DNA of 64,000 nt from Hypomyces perniciosus (taxonomy: Eukaryota; Ascomycota; Sordariomycetes; Hypocreales; Hypocreaceae), in the NCBI GenBank assembly GCA_008477525.1, contig SPDT01000006.1:585501-649500 (forward strand), in the 5' to 3' direction. The translations under genes and the position numbers were made by a program. A model generated the notes under the pieces. That model had not been told where the DNA came from. It saw nothing but the letters and a program-made list of their open reading frames with translations, and did not search any database. Of the stretch, positions 31,101 to 43,466 are shown piece by piece. Numbering within the stretch: the stretch's first letter is position 1; every line of letters starts with the position of its first letter.

Positions 31101-33754
31101 GAAATGCCACGAACCTGAATAACCCACAGGAGATGCAAGCCAAGCATATCGAAGCACTCAAAGTCATCCTGGATCTCGCTCAGACAGAAGGCAATGTTCT
31201 ACATGAGTCATGGAAGGATGTTCTCATGTGTATCAGTCAACTGGACCGATTACAGCTGATCTCAGGAGGTGTTGATGAGAGTGCTATTCCAGACGTGTCC
31301 CAGGCGCGGTTCATGCCACCTCAGCGAACGGGGACCTCGGACTCTCGGTCATCTGCCCAGTCAAGACCACGGGTGCGGCAAAGATCCGGTACTGGTCCTC
31401 GAGGCTTCTCTCACGAGATCGCTCTTGAGAGTCGTTCAGATGAGCTTATTCGAAGTGTTGACCGCATTTTCTCCAACACAGCCAATCTTTCAGGGGAAGC
31501 CATGGTTCACTTTGCTAAAGCCTTGACTGAAGTCAGTTGGGATGAAATCAAGGTCTCTGGCTCCAACGACTCCCCTCGGACATACAGTCTCCAGAAGATT
31601 GTTGAAATCAGCTACTACAACATGAACCGTGTCAGATTTGAGTGGAGTAACGTTTGGGTCGTCCTCGGTGAGCACTTCAACCAGGTTGGATGTCATAACA
31701 ACATGAACATTGTGTTCTTTGCCCTCGATTCTCTGCGCCAACTCTCAATGCGATTCATGGAAATTGAGGAGCTTGCGGGTTTCAAGTTCCAGAAGGATTT
31801 CTTGAAGCCGTTTGAGCATGTTCTTTCCAATTCTCACAATATCACGGTCAAGGACATGGTACTGCGATGCCTGATTCAAATGATTCAAGCTCGGGGCGAT
31901 AATATCCGTTCCGGGTGGAGAACCATGTTCGGCGTGTTTACAGTCGCTGCACGAGAGCCGTACGAGAGCATCGTCAATCTTGCGTATGAGAATGTCCACC
32001 AGGTGTACAAGGACAAGTTTGGAGTTGTCATTTCCCAGGGCGCCTTCACTGATTTGATTGTTTGCTTGACCGAGTTTTCTAAGAATCTCAAGTTCCAGAA
32101 GAAGAGCCTTGGGGCACTAGAACTCCTCAAGTCTATCATACCAACCATGCTGAAGACACCTGAGTGTCCGCTTTCATACAGTCATCCACCAGCCGGTTCC
32201 AAGTCTGAGAATGGCACGACAGAAGCTCCCCCCGCAGGTAAAAGAGTGCAGTCCAAGACGTCGCTGGAGGAGGGATACTGGTTCCCTGTTCTGTTCGCCT
32301 TCCATGATGTCCTCATGACGGGCGAGGACCTTGAAGTTCGATCAAATGCTCTCGAGTACTTCTTTGCAGCACTATTGAGGTACGGTGGTGACTTCACTCC
32401 AGCATTTTGGGACATCATGTGGAGACAGCAGCTTTATCCAATCTTCATGGTGTTGCGGTCGCGACCAGAGATGACAAATGTTCTCAATCACGAAGAGCTA
32501 TCCGTTTGGCTCTCAACAACTATGATCCAGGCGCTACGCAACATGATCACCCTATTTACGCACTATTTCAATGCTCTAGAATACATGCTGGATAGGTTCC
32601 TGGAGCTGCTGGCCCTCTGCATATGCCAAGAAAACGACACAATCTCTCGGATCGGTAGCAACTGCCTACAGCAGTTGATATTGAAGAATGTGACCAAGTT
32701 CACAGGGGAGCATTGGGCCAAGATCGTCGGGGCCTTCTGTGAGCTCTTTGAGCGAACCACTGCGTATCAACTATTCACGGCCGCGAATTTGGAATCAGGT
32801 GCTTCGTTGACGCTACCGCCCAATGGGTTGGACTTTACTGGGCCTCTCAGCCCAACTTTGGGTGAAACCCCTGTTGTGGATGAAAAATCTCTGAAGATCA
32901 ATGGGACTGATGAGAATGGCACAGTGTCTGATGCCGATTCCGTTCACCGTCCGTTATCAAGATCTGGGGAGGACGGGGCGCCATTGGAGGAGTTTAAGCC
33001 TTCGTCCAACCTGCAGCAGCAACCCGTGGTGGTGACCGCCGCTCGCCGACGCTTCTTCAATCGCATTATTTCGCGTTGCGTGTTGCAACTTCTCATGATT
33101 GAGACTGTCAATGAGCTCTTCAGCAACGACACCGTGTATACCAATATTCCTTCTAATGAGTTGTTACGGCTCATGGCTCTCTTAAAGCGTTCATTCCAGT
33201 TCGCGCGTCGCTTCAATGAGGATAAGGAGCTTCGGATGAAGCTCTGGCGTGAGGGTTTCATGAAGCAGCCACCAAACCTGCTCAAGCAGGAGAGCGGCGC
33301 TGCTGCAACGTACGTCTCTATTCTGTTCAGAATGTTTGCAGATGACGCACCAGAGAGATTGAAGAGTAGGCCCGATATCGAGTCCGCATTGGTACCTCTG
33401 TGCGAGGATATTGTTACTGGATACTCTTTGCTAGCGGAGGAGAGCCAGCAGAGGAACATCATTGCATGGAGACCAGTGGTCGTCGACGTGCTGGAGGGAT
33501 ACGCTACTTTCCCCGAAGATGCCTTCAAGGCTCATATCCCCTCATTCTACCCCATGGCTGTGGAACTACTTCACAAGGACTTGAGTCCTGATCTTCGTGG
33601 CGCTCTGCTCGTGGTTCTCCGAAGGATCGGTGAGGTTGCGCTGGGCATTGAAGGGATGTCAAAGACTGGGGGAAAGATGCGGGATAGCACGGTAAGTGCT
33701 CTGACGGAGGACACTGTTGCTGGATCTGAGGCGGCTGCACGGAAGATGCTGTAG
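28179..33754 (+). CDS. SEC7: Sec7/BIG-family Arf guanine-nucleotide exchange factor
   Basis: Predicted 1838 residues from two exons (28179-29438, 29498-33754). Large Arf-GEFs of this class activate Arf1 at the late Golgi to drive coat assembly. Regions visible: N-terminal DCB part (FVVSSLDAIATSKDAQ), acidic linker, HUS region (YIRDAYLVFRSFCNLSTK onward with the HUS-box-like NYDCD), catalytic Sec7 domain at about residues 640-815 with FRLPGEAQKIDRFM carrying the catalytic Glu (about 726) and YVLAYSVILLNTDLHS, then HDS repeats (SYYNMNRVRFEWSNVW, ARDNIRSGWRTMF-type motif). In YVLAYS the Tyr-Ser pair is the form associated with brefeldin A sensitivity in ARNO/Sec7 studies. The start at 28179 is the first ATG of an open frame that begins after a stop at 28131; known fungal homologues often have an additional N-terminal extension, so an upstream exon is possible. 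Confidence 0.92.
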
Positions 33755-33955
33755 GCATGGCACACGTGGAGCAGCAGTTCATGGCGTTGAGGCAGGCAAT
33801 AGAAAGTTCGATTTGTGTACGCTAGGTCGGGGCTTCCCATTCTATAGGGGGGCGGATTTATGATATTAATTTTCATGGCACTTCAAATTCCGTGACGATG
33901 CGCAACACCGGCGGATGGACCTTATTACACGCTATTCCTCTGTAATTCGTTTGAG

Positions 33956-35154
33956 TTAACCCAATAGCGCCGCAATGTACGTCCGCAGCGACACGGCCTC
34001 CTCTTCGACTGTCCTGTCCGGAAGTCCTCTCAACGCCTCCTTTAACTGCTCGTCGTTCCGAACAGCCACTCTCACCAGATTCTTCACCGTCGTATCCTCC
34101 TCTGTCGAACGATCAGACACGCACATGACGCTGACAAATGCTTCGAAAAAGTCGATGAGATTGAGGTGCATGAGGATGTCCTCCGACTTGGCCACCATGC
34201 CTAGGGCCGCCCATTGCAAGAGCCCCTGACCGGCAACTTGGACTACAGCGCCAGGGAGTTCGAATAAGTCCGGGAACGCCGTGCGGCTTATGGCGCGGAT
34301 GTCAAGTGTGGCAAGACGAGGGAGGAGGCGCAGGAGACGGCCCTGTGAGAGCGAGGTTTGGAGTGGTGACCGGGTAGGCGGGTCAGCTGTTTCAGGAATG
34401 CAGAGTGTCTTGATGAGCTCGAGGAGAGGCCGTTCAAGTAGGATGAGACGCCATAGACGACCATGGCCAGGAGCGCGATGCTTCACGACCTTGGTGCTGT
34501 TGATGCCATCTTGGCCGCTGTTGACTGGGACGGTTTCGCAGTCTGTTTCGAGTAAATCCCCTAGGACTTTTGCTGCGCGCTCGCCGACGCCGACGTCCGG
34601 GCTATCGAGCCAACGGTGGACAAGCTCCTCGACTACTTCGGGAAGAGTGCTGAGCACTGCGGCGTCAGAGGGCGTCTTTGCTGCTTTGTGGAGGATGGTC
34701 AGGGCGAGGAGGTTGGCGCCTGGTAAGGGAGATTGGAGAGCTGTGAGAATAGAAGGAGGGTCGGCGATGACGAGAGTTTGCGTGAAGGAGAGAGGTGAGA
34801 TGAGCTTGGCTGTGAGAGAGAGGAGAGGCGAGGGATCCTGTGTCGTGGTTCTGAGGATCCGGGTGAGTGGTGGGAGGACGGTTGGTAGCAGAGAAGGGAT
34901 ATTGGCCTCTAAGCGACGAGTTAGCAAGGTTGTTACACTATGTCTCTTGATGGTATTAATAGGGTAGTTGAGGTTGGTGATGAGAAGAGAAACCAAGTCT
35001 TACCTATTAGTTGGAGCTCGATATGATCAAAGAGCTTGATATCGAATGGTTTGGAGGGGTCATTCTCAAGCTCTCCTAAGTGAGTCTGGAACTCATCAAG
35101 ACGAGAGATGGGAATGCTGTCCGTGGGGTAAGTGGGGATCGTTCTTTCAGACAT
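33956..35154 (-). CDS. Hsm3/PSMD5-like proteasome assembly chaperone
   Basis: Predicted 367 residues from two exons (35154-35004, 34908-33956). The intron runs from GTAAGA to CTTAG and has a textbook TGCTAAC branch site. The protein is almost all helical with HEAT/ARM-like repeats: IPSLLPTVLPPLTRILRTTT, LTAKLISPLSF, LALTILHKAAKTPSDAAVLS, VGVGERAAKVLGDLLETDC. Fungal proteins of this pattern are annotated with the HSM3 N-terminal domain; Hsm3 and its animal relative PSMD5/S5b bind Rpt1 and aid assembly of the proteasome base. Yeast Hsm3 was first described in mismatch repair. The call rests on repeat pattern and family memory, so it is moderate. It is divergent from RPC31 with 351 bp between start codons, and its 3' end is 201 bp from that of SEC7. 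Confidence 0.62.
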
Positions 35155-35505
35155 TTTGACCCTTTTTTTGATTTATGCCTTGACTCTATTTGAAGTTGAG
35201 ATGGAAGACAATCATGTATAAGTAGAAGAGCTCATGGTAGGCAGATGCGCTGACGGCAAAGCTCCAGCAGGCGGGGCAGTGGTAACTGTGCAACAGCGGA
35301 GCAGTTCCGCTCTGGCCCCCTCCAAGACCACTGAAATGCGCCCCAATTGGCCTCTGTCCCGCCAGGCTTAGCAGGTCAATCGCCGTCATCTTCCAAAAAA
35401 TTTCAGCCTTGTCGATACTACTGAACGCAACACACACCCTCTCCTGCGCACCAGAACAAAACACCAAAGGTTGCTCGCTGCGCAACTGGTGCGTCAAGAT
35501 TGACA
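35155..35505. promoter_or_regulatory. Shared promoter region of the HSM3-like gene and RPC31
   Basis: A 351-bp interval lies between divergent start codons. No coding content was recognised. The compact spacing suggests a bidirectional promoter. A T-rich tract (CCCTTTTTTTGATTT) lies next to the HSM3-like start. Confidence 0.5.
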
Positions 35506-36373
35506 ATGTCCAGAGGCGGTGGACGTGGAGGCGGCCGTGGAGGACGAGGCGGAGGCAGAGGAGGACGGCCTGCGCTTCCTTGGGATGACACAGATGAACC
35601 TGATGCTCGTCCCTCAGAGTTGTTTCCCGTGAGTTTCGCCTATGCGACGACAACCCAGGAAGAATCATGACTGACATTGCCGTGTCCTATAGCCCTTTGT
35701 AGTCCCGACTCCCCGCGACCTGAGCAGCACCGAATACAACGGCATCCAATACTTCCTCCTCCTACGACACCAAATCCACTCTTCCCCCCTCTACACCTCC
35801 AAGCGCACATCGCTCATCGACCCAGCTGCTCCGCGCAAGACCTACGGCAGAGACCAAATAAACGCCCTCTACGACATCAAGAGCAAAGCCTCAGTCGACC
35901 CCTTCACAGCCATGCCCACCTACTCCCAGCGCTTCACCCGTCCAGAGCGCGCTCTGCCCGACTGGTCCGCCCGGCCCATCTGCCGCGAGATGTATCCCGC
36001 AGAGCTGCTCGACACGGTAGACTCGGCAGACGCCATGGGCATGCGGAAGAAGCGCAAGCTGGAACTGAGCAAAGTGAGTGCTCTGCCCAATGCAGAGGAG
36101 GCCTTTGGCATGCCTGCGATTGAGGGCTACGACGACGAGGGCGATGCGCTGCCAGTGGATGGAAAGAATATCCTTGAAAGACTGGATGCGCTGCGCGATG
36201 AGGAAGGCGATGAAGGTGTGGACGACGACGAGGAGGGTCTGGAAGAAGAAGAGGAAGATGAGGTCTATGACGATGAGGACGGTGGTGATTACGATGCGGA
36301 AGGATACTTTGACAATGGCGATGAAGGGGGAGACGATTACGGAGATGATGATGGCGGCGAAGGGACATATTAA
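35506..36373 (+). CDS. RPC31: RNA polymerase III subunit Rpc31 (RPC7)
   Basis: Predicted 267 residues from two exons (35506-35628, 35693-36373). Rpc31 belongs to the Rpc31-Rpc34-Rpc82 subcomplex that works in initiation by RNA polymerase III, in the nucleus. The N-terminus is a Gly/Arg repeat (RGGGRGGGRGGRGGGRGG), then the conserved RPALPWDDTDEPDARPSELFP, PFVVPTPRDLSSTEY and YFLLLRHQIHSSP. The middle is basic (MRKKRKLELSK). The C-terminus is a long Asp/Glu tail with Tyr, the hallmark of Rpc31/RPC7. Exon 1 encodes the RGG stretch and the Pro/Trp motif, and the intron falls cleanly between FP and PF. Length agrees with fungal family members (about 250-280). It converges with NUP49, whose stop codon is 450 bp away. 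Confidence 0.9.
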
Positions 36374-36823
36374 GGCAGCATAATGGTGCATTTGTGATAA
36401 ATATCCATGGCATTTTTTTCTGAGCGTTGAATATAGGTTGGCTGGTCTTTAACAATCCTACAACTATATACATTGGATACTCCTGCCCCGAGAAGCATGA
36501 TGACGCGAGTAATGTTTGATTAATTCTTTTTCTAGACCTCCTATTCTCGAGGGTATCTTGGTGGCGCTTTGCTGGTGATGCAACCAGTCATCGCGCCATC
36601 TCCATCCATTGCCCCTTCGCCTAAACACTCTCTGGCGAACAAGGCCTGGCTTTCCTATACTCGTACATGTCTGTCATGAAACAAAGAAATGCGGTGGTCC
36701 AACCCATCTTGATCCTCTTGTAAATACACCTGTGCGATATCTCTTGCCCCTTGTCCGTCCGCAAAGACGCCACCGGGCCCTAAAAAAACCTCTCTCTCAA
36801 CCAAACGGGCTCAAAATAGTTTG
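36374..36823. other. Convergent 3' region of RPC31 and NUP49
   Basis: A 450-bp interval between convergent stop codons. No gene was recognised; presumably both 3' untranslated regions and their polyadenylation sites. Confidence 0.5.
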
Positions 36824-38467
36824 TCACGAAGTCATGCCCACAGAGTACAGTCCACTGTCCAAGAAACCAGCCTGCAATCTTGATAGTCTCTCCCGCGTGT
36901 CGGCAATCTGGCCAGCTTGGGCAACAATCGCACTTCCCGTCTCCCGCAGCGCCAAGAGGACCTGGCTCAGCTGATCCTGCACGGGTGCGTTGCTGCGATC
37001 GCGGAAGCTGCGAATCTGTTCATAGAGACCGTTCTCGACACCGGGCATGTCGCGCTCGATCTGGCTGTGGTACTCATCCAGTCGCTTTTTGTATTTCTCG
37101 ACATCGTCGCAGATGCGGTTGAAATACGTAATGAGATCCTGGGCGCTGGCGTGGGCGGATGAAGGGTCTGATGAATTTGAGTCGGTGGGCGGGGGAGGAC
37201 CAGCGAAAAGGCCTGTCTGGTGGTAATGTGTCGGTAACTTGAGGTTGTCAGCAGCCTTGAAAGACAGCTGAGCGTCGGTGATATTCTTTTTGGTCATGTC
37301 CTGGAGAACCTTGACGGTTTGGATATCTCGGTTAAGGGCGTCTTGAACCGTCTTAAACTTGGATTCGACAAACTGAACGTCCCGGCCTAGCTGCTCAATG
37401 TCCTTCTCATGCTGGGGCATGAACTCGCCAATCTCATCCCTCATCTTGATGACGCGCTGGATTCCCTTGTCAATGAGGGAAATCTCGGACTGAATGGGTT
37501 GGGCGAGGTCATCGAAGCGTGACCGCGGTCGGAGGTTATCGTAGTTGACCTGGACAGCCGAGACTTGGTTTGCAGGCTGGGCTGGCTGTGCCGTAGATTG
37601 TCCACTGCATATTAAGTTAGCATAGAATGACATCTCCTGGGAATGATCCTGGCCTACAATAGACTACCGGCTGGTTTTGCCTGTGGCTGACCGAACAGTC
37701 CTCCCGAGGGGGCAGTAGGGGTTTGGGTTGTCGTTGCGCCACCGAATAGCCCTCCGCCAGCAGATTGTTGCGTCGGCTGCGTCGATTGTCCAAAGAGTCC
37801 ACCGCTCTGTTGCTGTGCATTTGCAGCAGTATTGCCAAAGAGTCCCCCACCAGCCTGAGCCTGTTGCGGCTGGTTGCTAGCAGTATTCCCAAACAAGCCA
37901 CCACCTGTTGTCGCTGCCGGTTTATTGCCAAACAGACCGCCGCCAGCACTCTGATTCTGTTGAGGAGCCGTGCCTGATCCAAAGAGACCGCCGCCCGCCG
38001 TGCCGACGCCTTGGTTGGACTGAGCCGTTGCGGTTGATCCGAACAAGCCACCTGTGTTCGATTGTGTAGCTGTGCTTGCTCCAAACAGTCCACCTGTCCC
38101 AGCTGGCTTAGAGCCAAACAGCCCTCCTGCGGTTGCCATGGTGCCTGTCGTCGATGGCGTCGGGTTTGCAGACGCGTTGTTGGAACCAAAGAACCCGCCA
38201 GCCGCTGGGGGTTGCGAGGATAGGGACCCTCTAGGGCGTTGTTGTGGTCAGCGAAGACAATTCCTCCTTACACAGGTGCGGGTAGACAGAAATCAGGAGG
38301 CCGTGCAGGTAGAAGGAGAGGGAGCAGTACGAGTAGTAGATAGATGGATGGTCTGGAAAACAAGGCTGTTGGAGGAGATATGGGGCAGACAAAGCTTACA
38401 AGGTGTTGACGGCACCAGTGTTGATCGTTAGACCGGCTGGGCCGCTGGCTGACCGCGCCAAAGACAT
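36824..38467 (-). CDS. NUP49: Nucleoporin Nup49 (GLFG type)
   Basis: Predicted 473 residues from three exons (38467-38400, 38230-37658, 37604-36824). Nup49 is a channel nucleoporin that forms the Nsp1-Nup57-Nup49 trimer. After a short N-terminus (MSLARSASGPAGL) there is a GLFG/Gln-rich half with about ten GGLFG repeats: GGLFGSKPAGTGG, GGLFGNTAANAQQ, GGLFGQSTQ. The C-terminal half (from about residue 215) is coiled coil: FDDLAQPIQSEISLIDKGIQRVIK, HEKDIEQLGRDVQFVESKFK, LITYFNRICDDVEKYKKRL, the trimerisation part. The second donor was placed at TT|GTAGGC because it restores GSLFGQSTAQ across the splice; the GTAGTC alternative breaks the frame. The 5' neighbour FIP1 is divergent with 314 bp between starts, so a shared promoter is likely. 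Confidence 0.9.
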
Positions 38468-38781
38468 GGCACCTCTGCAAAAAAGCCCCAGGAACCGAAC
38501 TTTTTTTTAGGCAAGCGAGCGAGGGCCCAATTCGTGTGGAGCTCTTTGATGCAAAAGAGAGGCTGACAGTCAATGCGAGCTGCGGGTCTGGAACTGAAGG
38601 GATCCGGAGAAACTTCGGGATAGAATGCTATTTGCGGCTTGACTGTCTATGTAGGCTAGCTCACCGTGGATAGCTTCCTTGAGCTTCAACCTCGCATGCG
38701 ACTACGACCTACCTGTACGAAGTACTATCGACCCTTTGATATCGTTCGCATTTGAGGCATTCCGCACTAGAAACAGCAAAA
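38468..38781. promoter_or_regulatory. Shared promoter region of NUP49 and FIP1
   Basis: A 314-bp interval lies between divergent start codons. It contains TACGAAGTA at 38716-38724, 58 bp before the FIP1 ATG. No coding content was recognised. Confidence 0.5.
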
Positions 38782-39971
38782 ATGGACATGGATGACGATG
38801 ATGATCTCTATCAGCCTGAGGAACCGAAGTTCGAAAATGAGCCAGAGAAGAAGCCCACCAAGGCAGAGGAGCTAGAGGAGGGCGAGGAAGAAGATGAGAG
38901 CGGCGCAATGGACGAGGATGACGATGACGACTCGGTATGTGGTGCCTACAGCCAATGGACGAATATTCAAGCCACTGACAGGTTCTGGCGCAGGATATAG
39001 ATATCATCACTGAACGAAAAGACGGTACCAAAGCCGCCCCTCCACCGTATGTTAAACCTCTCCACGCGCCGTGGCTTCACGGCTGCTTTCCAGATGAACG
39101 ACATAGCATTAACTAAGGAACCCGCGACAGGCAATCAAAATATAGCGACATTCGAAACATCCCACAACGATCAGCCACCAACGAACTCCCCGCCAAGTCA
39201 GCGCCTGTCAAGAAGGATGACGACTCAAGAACGGCAAGTGCCTTGAACATTGCCGCCCCGAGTGCAGACCAAGCCTCTGCCGCGGCCTCAAAATCAACGA
39301 TTGATATCAACGCCAACCCAATCTACCCCGCTGCTGGAAAGCCCATAACACATGTCAACATTGATGAGGGTACGCAGCTCAATACGGACTTGGTGTAACA
39401 TTGAAACTAACCAATTGATTCAGATCTTCCGGAAAACGACAAGCCATGGAGAAAACCGGGCACAGACATCAGTGACTACTTCAATTACGGCTTTGACGAG
39501 TTTACATGGGCTCTTTACGCTGCCAAGCAAGAATCCACCCGCGGCGAGTTTGGCGCGGACGCATTTGCTGTAAACAACAAGAAGATGATGGAAGACTTCA
39601 ACATGATGATGATGGGTGGTATGGGAATGCAGGGCGCAGGAGGTGCTGGAAATGGCGGTGCCGGCGCCGCTGGTGGAATGTCTGGACTGGACGGTATCCC
39701 CTCCGAGATGCAGGCCATGATGCAGCAGATGATGGCATCGGGCATGGACCCTTCCCAGATGGACCCGTCTCAAATGGCTGCCATGTTCTCCGGTATGCAG
39801 AACGCCGGTGGCAGTGCCGGAGGACAGGGAAACCAGGGACAAAACTTTGGCGGGGGCTTCGGCGGGAACCAAGGCGGCTTTGGCTATGACCAGAACATGG
39901 CTGGAGGCGGAGGCGGCGGTGGTGGAAGGGGAGGTTTTGGCGGAGGCCGTGGACGGCGAGGGCGGTGGTAG
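38782..39971 (+). CDS. FIP1: Pre-mRNA polyadenylation factor Fip1
   Basis: Predicted 330 residues from four exons (38782-38934, 38994-39046, 39131-39369, 39424-39971). Fip1 tethers poly(A) polymerase to the cleavage and polyadenylation factor. The N-terminus is strongly acidic (MDMDDDDDLYQPEE, DEDDDDDS). The family core is DLPENDKPWRKPGTDISDYF followed by NYGFDEFTW, encoded at the start of exon 4 and matching the Fip1 motif closely. Ahead of it is INANPIYPAAGKPIT. The C-terminus turns to Met/Gly/Gln repeats (MMMMGGMGMQG, MDPSQMDPSQMAAMF) and ends in an RGG-like tail (GGRGGFGGGRGRRGRW). Exon 2 is only 53 nt, and the three introns have phases 0, 2 and 1; each join preserves recognisable sequence (PPPQSKYSDIRNIP; HVNIDEDLPEN). 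Probable nuclear location. Confidence 0.92.
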
Positions 39972-42900
39972 TCTGGGCATGTTGTTTGTTCGGACCATGT
40001 TGGGGCCACGGTTATTGTGTTGGTAAATGGTTAAAGGGCATGTGATGATCTGGACTTGGGACCGGCGTTGAGGGAATGCCCCGGGGCATGCATGATGTTC
40101 ACTTGGGCAAAGCTGTGATAAAGAAGTTACGGTCGGTGAAAAAGAAAAAGAAAACACCTTGACCACCATACATGGAGCTCAATGGGCTGAGTGCACGTCT
40201 GATCAGGTGCAGATACCATCGTTTTTTGAGAAGAGGCGGACTGAGATGCAATTGGCTCTGGTATAATATCTGATGGTTGATAGCGGAACGCATGTGAAAA
40301 CTCCAATGAATGACCTCGGGTGCTTATCATTGGCTTCTGCGCCCTGTCGGGTCTGTTATCCGGTATCTCTCAACCTGAGAATGGCTAGATAGGAATCACT
40401 CGGTATTGGGTTCATGTCCAAGCCAAGCCAAGTTATGGAATTATCACACAGGCGTCTCGGGCCTTCCGAGATAAGACATGGCGATATTGATTCATGTTGC
40501 GCAACTGGGCTTGGCTTGGTGTAACCAATATATGCCAAGAAGCAGAACGGTCCCAGCTTGGGGTCTGAAGCTGTGATATCTGTTTGATATTGACATGAAC
40601 GAGCAGGATACATGGACTGTAAGACTGGGCATTTGGATAGGCTTTTGTATAGACGCCAAGCTGCCAATGGTAGTGACGGCCGAGTTGGAGTGCCGGCATC
40701 AGAAGCTGCTTGGATACTGGCTTGACATGTATTATTTAGATTCTGGAAGAGGTGCAGGCATTGCTGATCACGACCTCACCCAAAGTCGTGCAGCCTAGAT
40801 AAAGCATGATGAGGTAACGTTACCTGGATGTGGCAGACGCAAGGCCTCTTCCATGAACCAACTTCCTAAGTAAGAAGAGCGGCCGACTATGTATGGTCTG
40901 CCAAGAAGAGTCAAAGGATGCACGCTGATAATATGTCAGGGACACAGTGACACAGCAGCTGGACAATCCGGGAACCTGGCTTGACGATGCAGGATACGGA
41001 AGCTTATACGACCTCTTTTCTTTTAGGGCTTTTTTTTATGTCGGATTGTTGGTATGGTTATGAGATGAAGAAAGGAGAAGGGGCCCGAAAGGAGGCAGAT
41101 GACTCAGCTTGAATTGCGACGACTACAGAGTAGGTAGATTCACATATCCCCTCTTTGGGAGTTTTTCGATCTCACATTATTAATGCTCCATACCCCGGAC
41201 TAATTCGCCTATAAGAATACCAGATTCTTGGCCCCGTCAGGTCGCATGATATGCGGTGACATGCATGCATTGGGAGCTGCCAGATGCTGCACCATGCACG
41301 TGGAACCGGAGAGCTGCGGACACTCACTGTTTCTTACTAGCAGCAAACCATAGGGGAGAAAACAAGACGAGATCGACGCTGCAAATCACGGGTATTACTT
41401 CCTGATCAGAAATCACCTGGAGGATGGGCGCTGGTGGCCACGCGTGCGTAATATGGGAGCCTAACGGTGTGGCTCTTAAACCACGGATTGGCTGATATGT
41501 CTCAACCTCCCCCCAAGGCTTCAAGTGACCTTGGCGGTATCATCTGCATATGCCTCTCTGACAAGATACCGGATGCGGGAGTTCTTATTTCGCTCCAATC
41601 GTGGCCGAAGGATTCGAATCTAGAGAGAACTGAACACTAGTTTTCGACCCCAAGCCTCACTTTCTTGCTTTGATCGAAGGATGACCGACAGCAAGTGCTC
41701 CGCTGGAACAGTAGTCTGAAGAAGAAACGGCTCATCTCCCAGCCATCGGTGGCAAAAGGGCCTAGCCAGATCGATTGGTGGGGGGAGAAGGATAGAAGAT
41801 GCGGACGACAGGCTCAACTCTACGTAACACGCACTCCGACAGACACCCTCACACGGACACACACCACCAAGGCAGCAAACATACAAGACAGATACCACAA
41901 GAGGAGCTGATATTTTTTGCTCTCGGGACACCCGAGAGCACCGCCGCTATTTCGGTATTATTGTTTTGTGCCATCTCAAGCATATTGAGCGTTCCCTTTC
42001 ACGCAGGAATTAACAGGTAATAATAATATCTACACGTTATGTCTGCAAAATTACCACATTCTAGTTCCGATCCTCTAGCTTCCCCACGCCATCGGACGGA
42101 TAATATCTTAGTTCTTAGCCCTATTTGTTTGTTCCTGAACGCTGCTTCTGCAAGAGAGCCGCCCGTCCCACCCACATGCTTCTATGCCGAACCGGGAAGC
42201 TCGCGAGACAGAAGAGGACCAATGGCCGCAAGGCCTCATCACTCCTATGTCTCCGTTTGGTGAAGGACTATGAGCATGTTTCCCAACATATTAGGAATCA
42301 TGGCAATGAGTGTGGAGATAAGGATGAGAGCAAGTTCGGAGCTTCTCTCCTTCGGTTCTTTCCCACGTTACAGTCCAGTACAGCCAGCAGTCAAGAGAAA
42401 TTACTTGGGTATGATTCGGAGATATGGAAATAACGGCACCACCATTTCCCTGAACGTCTCGGGGACTGCTTCTTCTGTGTTGTTGAACTAAATGTGATAC
42501 AACAGGCATCTTCAGCCGTGCTAACCGAGCGGCCCCGATGACCCGAGTATGACTCCCGGTGATCAATCTCGTCTCTGGTTGCTCTTCTGCTGCTCAATCA
42601 GATGAGTGTATCCCAGCTGACTTGGAGATTTCGAATATCGAAGTGACTCTGCCCAATGAAAACCTCAAGTTGGTTTACACCTTGGGGTGGGAAAACACAT
42701 GGATCGACCCAACTGTCCGCAAACCTTCACCGCATCAAATTCTCCGTGAAAGGGACATTCCATGCTAATATCCATCTACCCGTTAATATGCTTATTGTTT
42801 CTTTGCTTATCCCCCGCAAATGATCATTAATACCACCTTCCTTCTCCTCAGCAATCGTTGGGGCAACCATACCCTATCATATCCTATCAAGCTCCCCTAC

Positions 42901-43466
42901 AAATTACTAGACAGGCCATATGTGACTGTTGAAGAGTTCTCGTGGGTACTACTCGAAGAGACTAGACGTGGCGTGGGCTAGTATAGGCAAATCTGGCAGC
43001 TCTCAGATACGTTTCCTAGCTTGAGACTATTCTGAATCCCGGTCCGGCACGCCCTTCCCACATGCCACCATCCACCCGATGTTAATGTTTCACCGCACGG
43101 GAACCCCTTTGGGAAGCTTCTATCTCGATTCATCTCATTGCTCCAGTTCTGGGCTGCAGGGCTTACCATCGTTTCCGCCTAGAGTTGCCTAAGGTCACAT
43201 TGGTGCGCAGGTTTGCCATGACCTTGTCTTGTCTTTCCTCTGCAAGGTTGGATGCTTCAACGTCACATACATTCACTCAGAAGTCGATGTAGTATCGTGG
43301 TAACGCGGGGTTCACAAGGACCTTCCGCGTTACTCGGGAGTGTTGAGGCCTGTGATGTGTATATAAGTCGCGTTGCCCAACCTCTGTTACAGGATTCTTT
43401 TCGTTCTTCACCACCATCGACAATCTCACAGTCCTTACTTGATAGTTCTAGCTCATAATCACCACA
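39972..43466. other. 3.5-kb interval without recognised genes
   Basis: This is the largest empty interval of the window. Open frames of 60-110 codons occur on both strands but lack family motifs, splice continuity and coding bias. No tRNA was recognised. The 3' untranslated region of FIP1 takes up the first part. A run of T (CTTTTTTTTATG near 41030) and CT-rich tracts occur. The last few hundred bases are the chitinase promoter. Unrecognised small genes or non-coding transcripts are possible. Confidence 0.45.
43360..43366 (+). promoter_or_regulatory. TATA box of the chitinase gene
   Basis: TATATAA lies 101 bp before the chitinase ATG, followed by a CT/CA-rich leader (TTCTTTTCGTTCTTCACCACC). 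Spacing and context fit a core promoter. Confidence 0.55.

Noticed and set aside
34281..34967. 228-codon plus-strand frame rich in Arg/Ser
   Set aside because: Antisense shadow of the HSM3-like exon.
41540..41650. tRNA-like T-arm near GGATTCGAATCT
   Set aside because: No matching acceptor, D-arm or anticodon stem could be drawn.
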